A stretch of 64,000 bases of DNA from Hohaiivirga sp031546825 (GCA_031546825.1 JAVBJU010000004.1:36820-100819); one strand, 5' to 3'; positions 51,327 through 60,368 are shown, counted from the first letter of the stretch. Program-made: numbers and translations. The notes: a model not told the origin generated them from the letters alone.

Positions 51327-52736
51327 TCAGCAGGAATAGTACATGGCAAACTCGACCGGATGCGGGGTGTGCTCGAAGCGGATGACTTCTTCCATCTTCA
51401 GCGCAATGAAGCTGTCGATGAAGTCGTCGGTGAACACGCCGCCAGCCTTGAGGAAGCCGCGGTTCTTGTCGAGGGTGGCGAGTGCTTCACGCAGCGAGGC
51501 GCAAACGGTCGGAATCTTCTTCAGTTCGCGCGGCGGCAGATCGTAAAGATCTTTATCCATCGCAGCACCCGGGTCGATCTTGTTGAGAATGCCGTCGAGG
51601 CCCGCCATCGTCAGAGCCGCGAAGCACAGATACGGGTTGGCTGTCGGATCGGGGAAGCGGATTTCAACACGCTTGGCCTTCGGCGATGTCGTCCACGGAA
51701 TACGGCAGGAAGCCGAACGGTTGCGGGCCGAGTAGGCGAGCAGCACGGGCGCTTCGAAGCCAGGGACCAGACGCTTGTAGGAGTTGGTTGACGGATTGGT
51801 GAAGGCATTGATGGCCTTGGCGTGCTTGATGATGCCGCCGATATACCACAGGGCTTCCTGCGACAGGTCGGCATATTTATTGCCCGCGAATACCGGCTTG
51901 CCCGCCTTCCAGATCGACTGGTGGACGTGCATACCCGAGCCATTGTCGCCATAAACCGGCTTCGGCATGAAGGTAGCCGTCTTGCCGTAGGAATTGGCGA
52001 CATTGTGGATGCAGTACTTATAAATCTGCATGTGGTCGGCGATGGTGACCAGGGTGCCAAACTTCATGCCAAGCTCGTGCTGGGCGGAAGCGACTTCGTG
52101 GTGGTGCTTTTCAACAACGACGCCCATGGACGCCATTGAAGAAAGCATTTCGGAACGCATGTCCTGGGCCGAATCCAGCGGCGGCACCGGGAAATAGCCA
52201 CCCTTGGTCGGGATGCGGTGACCCATGTTGCCGCCTTCATATTCGGCATCGCCATTGGTCGGCAGTTCGTCGGCGTCGAGCCTGAAGCCGGTGTTGTAGG
52301 GGTCTGCCTGGAAGCGCACGTCATCGAACACGAAAAACTCGGCCTCGGGACCAATGAACATGGTGTCGCCAATGCCGGTCGACTTCAGGAAGGCTTCGGC
52401 CTTCTTGGCGATGCCGCGCGGGTCGCGCGAGTAGGGCTCACCGGTGGTCGGTTCGAGCACATCACAGACGATGGAAAGGGTCGAGGCCGCAAAGAACGGG
52501 TCCATCGTGGCGGTGGTCGGATCGGGCATCAACAGCATGTCGGATTCGTTGATTGCCTTCCAGCCTGCGATGGAAGAGCCGTCGAACATGGTGCCTTCGG
52601 CGAAGATTTCCTCATCGACCATCGAGACGTCGAAGGTGACATGCTGCCACTTGCCGCGCGGGTCGGTGAAGCGGAAATCGACGTATTTAATGTCGTTGTC
52701 TTTAATGGCGGCAAGGACTTCCTTGGCGTTTTTCAT
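51327..52736 (-). CDS. glnA: Glutamine synthetase type I
   Basis: 469 residues from ATG 52736 (GGAGGA site); the in-frame extension to 52826 is not used. Signatures: VDFRFTDPRGKWQHVTFD, MFDGSSIAGWKAINESDM, GPEAEFFVFDDV, the ATP-binding KPVYGDNGSGMHVHQS and NPSTNSYKRLVPGFEAPV. The adenylylation Tyr is in DKDLYDLPPRE, so activity should be controlled by GlnE through GlnB. It lies 73 bp after glnB, as in other rhizobial glnBA operons. Confidence 0.97.
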   Translation of the reverse strand: MKNAKEVLAAIKDNDIKYVDFRFTDPRGKWQHVTFDVSMVDEEIFAEGTMFDGSSIAGWKAINESDMLLMPDPTTATMDPFFAASTLSIVCDVLEPTTGEPYSRDPRGIAKKAEAFLKSTGIGDTMFIGPEAEFFVFDDVRFQADPYNTGFRLDADELPTNGDAEYEGGNMGHRIPTKGGYFPVPPLDSAQDMRSEMLSSMASMGVVVEKHHHEVASAQHELGMKFGTLVTIADHMQIYKYCIHNVANSYGKTATFMPKPVYGDNGSGMHVHQSIWKAGKPVFAGNKYADLSQEALWYIGGIIKHAKAINAFTNPSTNSYKRLVPGFEAPVLLAYSARNRSASCRIPWTTSPKAKRVEIRFPDPTANPYLCFAALTMAGLDGILNKIDPGAAMDKDLYDLPPRELKKIPTVCASLREALATLDKNRGFLKAGGVFTDDFIDSFIALKMEEVIRFEHTPHPVEFAMYYSC

Positions 52737-52809
52737 TGCAAAAATCCTCCTGCGGTAGCTGAACCGCGATGTATGAGCGAGATAACGGAAACTAGAGTGA
52801 CATGCGGTA

Positions 52810-53148
52810 TTAGATGGCGTCGGCACCGGTCTCGCCGGTGCGGATGCGGATCACATCCTCAACGGGAAGCACAAAAATCTTGCCGTCGCCGATGCGTCCG
52901 GTTTGAGCTGCCTTGCGGATGGCTTCGATGGCGCGCTCGACCATATCGTCGGGCAACACCAGTTCGATTTTGACCTTGGGTAGAAAATCGACCACGTATT
53001 CGGCGCCGCGATAAAGTTCGGTATGACCTTTCTGGCGTCCGAAGCCCTTTGCTTCAATGACTGTGATGCCCTGCACGCCTGCTTCTTGAAGAGCTTCCTT
53101 CACCTCATCGAGTTTGAAGGGTTTAATGACGGCTTCGATTTTTTTCAT
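52810..53148 (-). CDS. glnB: Nitrogen regulatory protein P-II
   Basis: A 112-residue P-II signal protein. The T-loop uridylylation Tyr51 is in GAEYVVDFLPK, the B-loop is TGRIGDGKIFVLPVED, and the N-terminus is MKKIEAVIKPFKLDEVKEAL. ATG 53148 is used. It senses 2-oxoglutarate/ATP and controls GlnE and NtrB. A sigma-54-type promoter lies upstream (53246-53259). Confidence 0.96.
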   Translation of the reverse strand: MKKIEAVIKPFKLDEVKEALQEAGVQGITVIEAKGFGRQKGHTELYRGAEYVVDFLPKVKIELVLPDDMVERAIEAIRKAAQTGRIGDGKIFVLPVEDVIRIRTGETGADAI

Positions 53149-53243
53149 GGGTATCTCGTCCTGTTTCATACGTCTCATGACGAACCGGCGCGAAAGGCGC
53201 GGAGAATGTGTTACCATTCACCCGAAGGCGACGGAATGGCCTA

Positions 53244-53261
53244 AAGCGGACCTCTTGCCAA
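53244..53261 (-). promoter_or_regulatory. Candidate sigma-54 promoter of glnBA
   Basis: On the minus strand TTGGCAAGAGGTCCGCTTT places the invariant GG (53258-53259) and GC (53246-53247) with the exact 10-base spacing of -24/-12 promoters. Start site expected near 53234. It agrees with NtrC/RpoN control of glnBA in related bacteria. Confidence 0.6.
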
Positions 53262-53289
53262 GTATTTGAGCATGACATGCTTAAATACT
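53261..53289. promoter_or_regulatory. 29-bp palindrome in the glnB/nnr divergent promoter region
   Basis: Half-sites AGTATTTxAGCAT and ATGCTxAAATACT around a 3-base centre, one mismatched pair. It abuts the -24 element of the glnB promoter and lies 68-96 bp upstream of the NAD(P)HX repair gene. It could be an operator for either gene. Confidence 0.55.
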
Positions 53290-53356
53290 GTGCAACTGCT
53301 AAGCCGTGATATCAAGCGCCACGCCGGTTGTCTCTCGAAAATGCTGGAATATCCCT

Positions 53357-54856
53357 ATGAAAACACCGTTTTCGCATATGCTGCTCACTGTTGATGAGAT
53401 GGGCGAGGCCGACCAAAGAACTATAGCGGATGGCTGCCCCGGCATCCTGTTAATGGAACGGGCGGGAGCAGGGGTGGCGGAAGCGGTCAAGCGCCTCAAA
53501 GCACCGCCAGCCAGGGTTCTGGTGGTGTGTGGTCCCGGCAACAATGGCGGCGATGGATTCGTTGCGGCACGACTTCTGCAAGAGGGTGGGTATTCCGTGC
53601 GACTTGCTTTGGTGGGAGAGCTGACGGCATTGAAGGGCGACGCAGCCATCGCCGCCGCAACCTGGTCGGGCGGCATGGTGCCCGCAAGCGAAGTGAACGC
53701 GGGAGAAGTGGATATCATCATCGATGCCCTGTTTGGGGCAGGGTTGGTGCGAGCGCTCGATGGCGTTGCGGCGCAAATGGTTAAGCGAATCAATGCTTCC
53801 GATAAGCCGGTGATTTCTGTCGATGTGCCAAGTGGGGTATTCGGCGATAGCGGACAGGTGGCAGGTGTGGCCGTGCAGGCCACGCGCACCGTGACATTTG
53901 CCGCCCGCAAGCCCGCCCATCTTCTGCTTCCTGGCGCGGCTTTGTGTGGGGCCGTCGAAGTGGTTGATATCGGCATCACCGAAGAAACGCTGAAGGCGGT
54001 GCATGGTGGCGTCTTTGCCAATGGGCCTGAAGTATGGGGCGCGGTTTTCCCACGTCTCCTTGCCACCAGCCATAAATACACGCGCGGCCACGCTTTGGTG
54101 CTTTCCGGCGGAGCGATACGGGGCGGCGCGGCGCGACTTGCGGCACGGGGGGCTTTGCGGGTCGGTGCCGGGCTCGTCACCATTGCTGCACCACCGGAAG
54201 CTCTGAGTGTTCACGCGGCCCATCTCAACGCCATCATGTTGCAGGGGATGGACGGCGCGCGCGGTTTGGAAAGCCTGCTGGCTGATCGGCGTATTAACAC
54301 CGTGGTGCTTGGCCCAGCACTTGGCGTCGGCGCTCAAACACGGGCTCTCACCGCAACCGCGCTGGCCGCGCAGCGCAGTGTGGTGATTGATGCTGACGCC
54401 ATCACGAGCTTCGCCGGCATGGTTGATGATCTCGCCATATTGACCCGGTTGTCCCGCGCCGTGTTGACACCACATGACGGGGAATTTGCGCGTCTTTTCA
54501 GCGGAAAGAATGACGTTCTTAAACTTAATTCTAAACCTGAACGTGTGCGTGCGGCGGCGGCTCTGTTGGGTTGTGTTGTGCTATTGAAAGGGCCTGACAC
54601 CATCATTGCCGCCCCCGATGGCCGGGTTGTCATCAACGACAACGGAACGCCGCTGCTGGCGACAGCGGGATCTGGCGATGTGCTTGCTGGCATCATTGGC
54701 GGATTGATCGCGCAAGGGATGCCCGTATTCGAAGCGGCATGTGCCGGTGTCTGGCTTCACGCCGAGGCGGCGCGGGAATTCGGGCCGGGACTGATTGCTG
54801 AGGATCTACCAGAGATGCTGCCTATGGTGCTAGCTAACCTCGAACCAGCCCCATAG
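53357..54856 (+). CDS. nnr: Bifunctional NAD(P)HX epimerase/dehydratase
   Basis: 499 residues. The N-terminal YjeF_N epimerase domain has LLMERAGAGVAEAV, VLVVCGPGNNGGDGFVAARLL and VISVDVPSGVFGDSG. The C-terminal YjeF carbohydrate-kinase-like dehydratase domain has KYTRGHALVLSGG, VVIDADAITSF, LTPHDGEFARLF and TAGSGDVLAGIIGGL. It repairs hydrated NADH and NADPH. ATG 53357 is taken; ATG 53378 is possible. It is convergent with, and overlaps by 27 bp, the multicopper-oxidase-like gene. Confidence 0.92.
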   Translation: MKTPFSHMLLTVDEMGEADQRTIADGCPGILLMERAGAGVAEAVKRLKAPPARVLVVCGPGNNGGDGFVAARLLQEGGYSVRLALVGELTALKGDAAIAAATWSGGMVPASEVNAGEVDIIIDALFGAGLVRALDGVAAQMVKRINASDKPVISVDVPSGVFGDSGQVAGVAVQATRTVTFAARKPAHLLLPGAALCGAVEVVDIGITEETLKAVHGGVFANGPEVWGAVFPRLLATSHKYTRGHALVLSGGAIRGGAARLAARGALRVGAGLVTIAAPPEALSVHAAHLNAIMLQGMDGARGLESLLADRRINTVVLGPALGVGAQTRALTATALAAQRSVVIDADAITSFAGMVDDLAILTRLSRAVLTPHDGEFARLFSGKNDVLKLNSKPERVRAAAALLGCVVLLKGPDTIIAAPDGRVVINDNGTPLLATAGSGDVLAGIIGGLIAQGMPVFEAACAGVWLHAEAAREFGPGLIAEDLPEMLPMVLANLEPAP

Positions 54857-56239
54857 GCCGCTATCAAAATGCTCGCAGATGGTTGAGGCGATCAGCCATT
54901 TCCCGGGCGAGCCTGCAATGAAGGCAATGCGCATCGTGGCCTCCGCCGGAACGAGCTGCGTGTCCTTCCAGTAGGGGTCCCAGCCGTCGTCAAAGGAATG
55001 CAGCACGCGGAAACTGTGGCCGTGAATGTGGATGGGTTGGGGAATTCTGGTGTTGTTATTCACAGTCAGTACCACCGGGCGGCCCGATTTGACGGAGAAC
55101 AGGGGCTTGTCCTCCTGTGGTGAGCCCGAGGTCGCGGTGATACCCAAGGCCCACATGTCGGGCGCGGCGGGATCTGGCCTGCTTTCTTTGCGCTTGCCGA
55201 AAAAAGCATGGATCGGAACATCAACCCGCAAAGCGTCCTGAAGGCGGATGGCTTGTGGCAGGAGCGGGTTGGGTTCGGGCTGTGGGATTTCCGTCGTAAG
55301 CATTGCGTTACGGGGCCGCGCCTTGAAGGTCGCCAATTGAATTTCAGAGCCGAGCAGCGCGGTAATGGCGGCATCCGGCCCGTCCTCCGGCAATTCGATG
55401 AGGATGTCATAGCGGTTGCCGGGGCTGAAAGGCAGTGATGCGCGCAGCGGCTCAAAAGCCTCGGTTGGCTGCCCGTCGATGGCGACAACAAACGCCTTCA
55501 TCCGGTCGAAGCGCACGCGAAAAGAGCGGGCATTGCAAGCATTGGCGATCCGCACGAGATGCCGACCGCCGAATTGGTTATCGCCGCTCTGAAAGCCGCC
55601 ACCGGTAGCATTCGCTTCAACATCAAGCGGAACAGGGTGATTGTTGATGGTGAGAAGGTTGCCGAGACGGCCCTTTGTGTTTTTGGCGAATGGTGCCAAC
55701 TGGCTATCTGCTAAAAGCCAGTCATCGATAATGAGCTGAAAGCCCCCGTTGGTAAGGGGCTGACGCGGATCTTCCACCATGAGGAGACGGGTAAGGCCCC
55801 TACCGGCCAGTTCCGAAGTGTGACCTATCACACAAGGGCGGATCAGCCATGTTCCTGTCTCTTGCGGTGTGAAACGGTAGGTGAAGGTTCCGCCGAAGGG
55901 GATAGACTCCTGGGTCAGGCCGCCAACGCCGTCCATGGCATTGGGCATGGCCCGCGCACCATGAAAATGGAGTGAAAGCGGTAAGTTGATGCCGTTCTGT
56001 ACTTCAATGACGCATTCTTCGCCGACTTGTGCAGTAAAGAAATCGCCCCCATCATCAAGGTTCCAGATTTCCGTGGGTGGCAGATCCTTGCCCCGCAGGG
56101 ACACGTTTCTGGGGCTGGCCCTGAGCTTGTGGGGCTTCGCCGGTTGTTTCTCTGCTCGCGCGGGCCGGGCTGCAGATGCCACTAAACCCGTTAACATCAA
56201 ACCTGCTTCTCTCCGTGTTATCAATAGCTTGGTGTGCAT
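54830..56239 (-). CDS. Multicopper oxidase-fold protein with degenerate copper sites
   Basis: 469 residues. A Tat-like signal (TRREAGLMLTGLVASAARPARA) precedes three cupredoxin domains. The first copper motif HFHG (91-94) is kept, but the second, usually WYHSH, reads WLIRPCVIGH. In the third, QPIHIHGH replaces HPxHLHGH, so the type 1 His is Gln. In the fourth, ASTICEH replaces HCHxxxH, so the type 1 Cys is Ser. Without Cys and His the type 1 site cannot form, so oxidase activity is unlikely. A structural role like FtsP/SufI is an option. Stop region overlaps that of nnr. Confidence 0.85.
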   Translation of the reverse strand: MHTKLLITRREAGLMLTGLVASAARPARAEKQPAKPHKLRASPRNVSLRGKDLPPTEIWNLDDGGDFFTAQVGEECVIEVQNGINLPLSLHFHGARAMPNAMDGVGGLTQESIPFGGTFTYRFTPQETGTWLIRPCVIGHTSELAGRGLTRLLMVEDPRQPLTNGGFQLIIDDWLLADSQLAPFAKNTKGRLGNLLTINNHPVPLDVEANATGGGFQSGDNQFGGRHLVRIANACNARSFRVRFDRMKAFVVAIDGQPTEAFEPLRASLPFSPGNRYDILIELPEDGPDAAITALLGSEIQLATFKARPRNAMLTTEIPQPEPNPLLPQAIRLQDALRVDVPIHAFFGKRKESRPDPAAPDMWALGITATSGSPQEDKPLFSVKSGRPVVLTVNNNTRIPQPIHIHGHSFRVLHSFDDGWDPYWKDTQLVPAEATMRIAFIAGSPGKWLIASTICEHFDSGLWGWFEVS

Positions 56240-56373
56240 GGTTTCCCCTCAAGGCACCAACGATATAGCTATTTTTGCCTGAATAGGCAGGTTTGGGGAT
56301 AACTTTTTTAGTGCATGGCGCATTTCTCATGCTATAGACCGCGTTCCCGGAAGGGAAAAGATCGTCTGGAAGG

Positions 56374-56458
56374 GCGGGCGTGGCGGAACTGGTAGACGCG
56401 CTGGATTTAGGTTCCAGTGACGCAAGTCGTGGGGGTTCGAGTCCCTCCGCCCGCACCA
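56374..56458 (+). tRNA. tRNA-Leu (TAG)
   Basis: An 85-nt class II tRNA with a long variable arm and encoded CCA. The acceptor stem GCGGGCG pairs with CGCCCGC. The anticodon loop ATTTAGG holds TAG, and the T-loop GGTTCGAGTCC is standard. Confidence 0.96.
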
Positions 56459-56596
56459 AGGCTGTTATGCCACCCCGGATGTTTCTGCGTGCGCTTTCCC
56501 GGCTGGCACCAATTGGATGCCATGATCAGGGTTGAGGGTGTTATGCGGAAACCTTCGGGTTTCTCTAATTCGAGCGAATGAAAGCGGATTATTAAA

Positions 56597-58060
56597 ATGC
56601 AGGTGACGGAAACACTGTCCCAGGGTTTGAAGCGCGAATACAAGGTCGTCCTGCCGGTGGCGGAACTTGAAGGCCGTTTGTCGCAAGAGCTGGAAACCCT
56701 GAAGAGCCGCGTGCGCATCAACGGCTTCCGCCCCGGCAAAGTGCCGGCTGGTCATTTGCGTCGCCTCTATGGGCGCTCGGTTATGGCCGATGTCGTCCAG
56801 AACATGGTCAATGAAGCCAATCAGAAGATCATCGGCGACAACAGCCTGAAACTGGCGCTGGAGCCGCGTATCTCGTTTCCGGAAGACAAGGACGAAATCG
56901 AAAAGGTGATGGGCGCCAAGGCTGACCTGTCCTACACGGTCGCCCTGGAAGTTCTGCCGGTCTTCGATATTGTCGATCTCAAGGGCACCAAGCTCAACCG
57001 CAAGGTTGCCGCCGTTGCCGACAAGGAAGTCGATGAGGCGCTTGCCAATATGGCCAAGCACAATCGTGCTTTCGAGACCAAGAAGGGCAAGGCCGCCGAT
57101 GGCGACCGCGTGATCATCGACTTCGTTGGAACGATTGATGGCGTCGAATTCGAAGGCGGTAAGGCCGAAGGCGCTCCGCTTGAACTCGGTTCCAACACCT
57201 TCATTCCCGGCTTCGAAGACCAACTGGTCGGCGTGAAAGCCGATGATGAGAAGGTTGTGAAGGTTTCCTTCCCCGCCGATTATCAGGCAGCACACCTTGC
57301 CGGCAAGAATGCCGAATTCGCCGTGAAGGTCACGGAAGTTCAGGCCGGTGCCGATGCCAAGATCGACGAAGAGTTCGCCAAGAACTTCGGCATGGAATCC
57401 CTCGACAAGCTCAAGGATGCCGTTCGCGAAACCATGCAGCGCGAACTGGACGCCCAGGCTCGCCGCAAGGTCAAGAAAGAACTCCTCGACGTTCTCGACA
57501 GCAAATACTCCTTCGATCTGCCTCCGAGCTTGGTTGAACAGGAATTTGCTGGCGTTTGGGCTCAGGTTGAGGCCGATCTAAAGGCTTCTGGTAATACCTT
57601 CAAGGACGAAGGCACGACCGAAGAAGAAGCCCGCGCCGAATATCGTCGCATCTCCGAACGTCGCGTGCGCCTTGGTCTCGTGTTGGCCAAGATGGGCGAA
57701 GACGCCAACATCCAGATCGCCGATGAGGAAGTGTCGCAGGCCCTGATGGAGCGTGCACGCCAGTTCCCTGGTCAGGAGCGCGCTGTCTGGGAGTACTATT
57801 CCAAGAACCAGCAGGCTCTCGCCGAAATTCGTGCGCCGATCTTCGAAGAGAAGGTGATCGATATTCTTTTGGCTCAGGCTGAAATCAAGGACGAGAAGGT
57901 TTCTCGCGAAGAACTCTTCGCCGAAGACGACGAAGATGGCGATAAGCCAAAGGCGAAAGCCAAGGCGAAGAAAGCCGAGAAGTCTGACGACAAGGCCGAA
58001 AAGCCTGCCGCTGAAAAGGCTCCTGCCAAGAAGCCGGCGGCCAAGAAGGCCAAGGAATAA
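56597..58060 (+). CDS. tig: Trigger factor
   Basis: A 487-residue ribosome-associated chaperone. The ribosome-binding signature is GFRPGKVP near residue 44. The FKBP-type prolyl isomerase domain runs roughly 150-245 (GDRVIIDFVGTIDGVEFEGG, IPGFEDQLVG), followed by the helical C-terminal cradle. The final 45 residues are a Lys/Ala-rich tail (KAKAKKAEKSDDKAEK...) common in alphaproteobacteria. It is followed by clpP, clpX and lon. Confidence 0.96.
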   Translation: MQVTETLSQGLKREYKVVLPVAELEGRLSQELETLKSRVRINGFRPGKVPAGHLRRLYGRSVMADVVQNMVNEANQKIIGDNSLKLALEPRISFPEDKDEIEKVMGAKADLSYTVALEVLPVFDIVDLKGTKLNRKVAAVADKEVDEALANMAKHNRAFETKKGKAADGDRVIIDFVGTIDGVEFEGGKAEGAPLELGSNTFIPGFEDQLVGVKADDEKVVKVSFPADYQAAHLAGKNAEFAVKVTEVQAGADAKIDEEFAKNFGMESLDKLKDAVRETMQRELDAQARRKVKKELLDVLDSKYSFDLPPSLVEQEFAGVWAQVEADLKASGNTFKDEGTTEEEARAEYRRISERRVRLGLVLAKMGEDANIQIADEEVSQALMERARQFPGQERAVWEYYSKNQQALAEIRAPIFEEKVIDILLAQAEIKDEKVSREELFAEDDEDGDKPKAKAKAKKAEKSDDKAEKPAAEKAPAKKPAAKKAKE

Positions 58061-58133
58061 TTTCGATACAGGCATCCTCTTCCCATTCCGTAGGGAGGAG
58101 GTTGTCGTTTCGAGACAGAATGCTTACATCTCC

Positions 58134-58162
58134 AATCGGCCGGGTATAATGCCCGGCCGATT
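58134..58162 (+). other. Strong hairpin between tig and clpP
   Basis: Perfect 11-bp stem (AATCGGCCGGG / CCCGGCCGATT) with a 7-base loop, 20 bp before the clpP ATG. No U-tract follows, so it is not a standard terminator. Its closeness to the ribosome site could influence clpP translation or protect the mRNA 5' end. Confidence 0.65.
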
Positions 58163-58182
58163 CGTTGCAGGAGCCTAGGTTT

Positions 58183-58803
58183 ATGAGAGACCCGATCGCC
58201 ACCTATAATTCATATGTACCGATGGTCATCGAACAATCCTCCCGTGGGGATCGCAGCTTCGATATCTATTCACGTCTGCTGCGCGAACGGATCATTTTTC
58301 TGACCGGGCCGGTGGAAGATTTTTCGGCTTCGCTCATCGTGGCTCAGCTTCTGTTTCTTGAAGCCGAAAACCCGAAGAAGGAAATCTCCTTCTACATCAA
58401 TTCTCCTGGGGGGGTCGTGACCTCCGGCCTGTCGATCTATGACACCATGCAGTTCATTCGCTGCCCGGTGGCGACGCTCTGCGTCGGTCAGGCCGCCTCG
58501 ATGGGGTCCTTGCTGTTATGCGCCGGTGAGCCGGGGATGCGCATGTCTTTGCCCAATTCCCGCATCATGGTGCATCAGCCGTCTGGCGGCTTCCAGGGGC
58601 AGGCAACGGACATCCTGATCCATGCCCGCGAGATCGAGGCGCTGAAACGCCGCCTCAACGAGATTTATGTGAAGCACACGGGGCGTCTGTTCAACGAAAT
58701 TGAAGACGCATTGGAGCGCGACAATTTCATGACGGCCGATGCCGCCAAAGAATTCGGCCTCATCGACAAGGTGGTGGACAAGCGTCCCGAAGCCGCTGAG
58801 TGA
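58183..58803 (+). CDS. clpP: ATP-dependent Clp protease proteolytic subunit
   Basis: 206 residues from ATG 58183 (AGGAG upstream). Catalytic Ser107 (GQAASMGS) and His131 (MVHQPSGGFQGQATDI) with Asp near 182 form the triad. The N-terminal MRDPIATYNSYVPMVIEQ is the axial-gate type. It forms a 14-mer with ClpX or ClpA. Confidence 0.96.
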   Translation: MRDPIATYNSYVPMVIEQSSRGDRSFDIYSRLLRERIIFLTGPVEDFSASLIVAQLLFLEAENPKKEISFYINSPGGVVTSGLSIYDTMQFIRCPVATLCVGQAASMGSLLLCAGEPGMRMSLPNSRIMVHQPSGGFQGQATDILIHAREIEALKRRLNEIYVKHTGRLFNEIEDALERDNFMTADAAKEFGLIDKVVDKRPEAAE

Positions 58804-59099
58804 CATTGAAAGTCATTTGGTGAGAACGGGCAGTGTTTTCGATGTCGACGCTGTGACGGCTGTTAAGCTGTCACAGAACGGCCATCAAGCGGCGTTATCG
58901 AACCGGTGGGGCATCTCCCGCACCCAGCGGTTTTAATTTAAAGCACGATGGTCTCCTATCGTGGTATAACCCCGCCGTTTTTTTGATGGCCGTTAATAGG
59001 CTGTCAACACTGGCTGTGAATAAAACAAGAACAATATGCAGCGTTTGCCGGACTATGCTGCAGACCACCGGCGCATAGAAGGCTTATTGGAGAAAGATC
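58804..59099. other. Intergenic region between clpP and clpX
   Basis: 296 bp without a gene on either strand. It contains a 7-bp inverted repeat (CTGTGAC/GTCACAG, 58851-58876) and presumably the clpX promoter. No clear heat-shock promoter was recognised. Confidence 0.55.
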
Positions 59100-60368
59100 A
59101 TGACCAAGGCTGGCGGCACTGAAACGAAGAGCACGCTGTATTGCTCCTTCTGCGGCAAGAGCCAGCATGAGGTGCGGAAGCTCATCGCCGGACCGACCGT
59201 GTTCATCTGCGACGAATGCGTTGAATTGTGCATGGATATCATCCGTGAGGAATCGAAGTCCGCTCTGGTTAAGTCCCAGGACGGCGTGCCGACTCCGAAG
59301 GAGATTCGTGGCGTCCTCGATGATTATGTCATCGGCCAGGATACCGCCAAGAAGGTGCTTTCGGTTGCTGTTCACAACCATTACAAGCGCCTTGCCCACG
59401 CCTCGAAACACAACGATGTCGAGCTGGCCAAATCCAATATCCTGCTGATCGGCCCGACCGGCTCTGGCAAGACGTTGCTGGCGCAGACGCTGGCACGCAT
59501 CCTTGATGTGCCGTTCACCATGGCTGACGCCACCACGCTGACCGAAGCGGGCTATGTGGGTGAGGATGTCGAGAATATCATTCTCAAGCTGTTGCAGGCT
59601 TCCGATTATAACGTTGAGCGCGCCCAGCGCGGCATCGTTTATATCGATGAAATCGACAAGATCTCCCGCAAGTCCGATAATCCGTCGATCACCCGCGATG
59701 TATCGGGCGAGGGCGTGCAGCAGGCGCTGCTGAAGATCATGGAAGGCACGGTTGCTTCCGTGCCGCCGCAGGGTGGTCGCAAGCATCCCCAGCAGGAATT
59801 CCTGCAGGTGGATACCACCAACATCCTGTTCATTTGCGGCGGTGCCTTTTCTGGGCTTGAGCGTATCATTTCCCATCGTGGCAAGGGCACTTCGATTGGC
59901 TTCGGTGCCACTGTCCAGGCTCCCGATGATCGCCGCACTGGCGAAGTTTTCCGCCATGTCGAGCCGGAAGATTTGCTGAAATTCGGGCTCATCCCTGAAT
60001 TTGTCGGTCGTTTGCCGGTGATTGCGACACTCGAAGACCTGGACGAAGACGCCTTGGTCAAGATTTTGCAGGAGCCTAAGAACGCGCTCGTCAAGCAGTA
60101 CCAGCGCCTGTTCGAGATGGAAAACGTCTCGTTGACCTTCCAGGATGAGGCGCTCGGTATGATTGCCCGCAAGGCCATTGAGCGTCGCACAGGCGCGCGT
60201 GGGTTGCGTTCCATCATGGAAGCCATCCTGCTCGAAACGATGTATGACCTGCCGGGCCTCGATTCGGTGGAGCAGGTCGTGATCGGGCCAGAAGTTGTGG
60301 AGGGCCGCGCCAAGCCTTTGCTGATTCACGCGGACCGGCCGGAAACTTCCTCCTCGGCGAGTGCGTGA
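59100..60368 (+). CDS. clpX: ATP-dependent Clp protease ATP-binding subunit ClpX
   Basis: 422 residues. The N-terminal zinc-binding domain has Cys15, Cys18, Cys37 and Cys40. Walker A is GPTGSGKT, Walker B is IVYIDEIDKI, the pore loop is GYVGED, and the ClpP-docking IGF loop is in GKGTSIGFGATV. It unfolds tagged substrates for ClpP; in alphaproteobacteria it drives cell-cycle proteolysis. GGAG site before the ATG. Confidence 0.97.
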   Translation: MTKAGGTETKSTLYCSFCGKSQHEVRKLIAGPTVFICDECVELCMDIIREESKSALVKSQDGVPTPKEIRGVLDDYVIGQDTAKKVLSVAVHNHYKRLAHASKHNDVELAKSNILLIGPTGSGKTLLAQTLARILDVPFTMADATTLTEAGYVGEDVENIILKLLQASDYNVERAQRGIVYIDEIDKISRKSDNPSITRDVSGEGVQQALLKIMEGTVASVPPQGGRKHPQQEFLQVDTTNILFICGGAFSGLERIISHRGKGTSIGFGATVQAPDDRRTGEVFRHVEPEDLLKFGLIPEFVGRLPVIATLEDLDEDALVKILQEPKNALVKQYQRLFEMENVSLTFQDEALGMIARKAIERRTGARGLRSIMEAILLETMYDLPGLDSVEQVVIGPEVVEGRAKPLLIHADRPETSSSASA

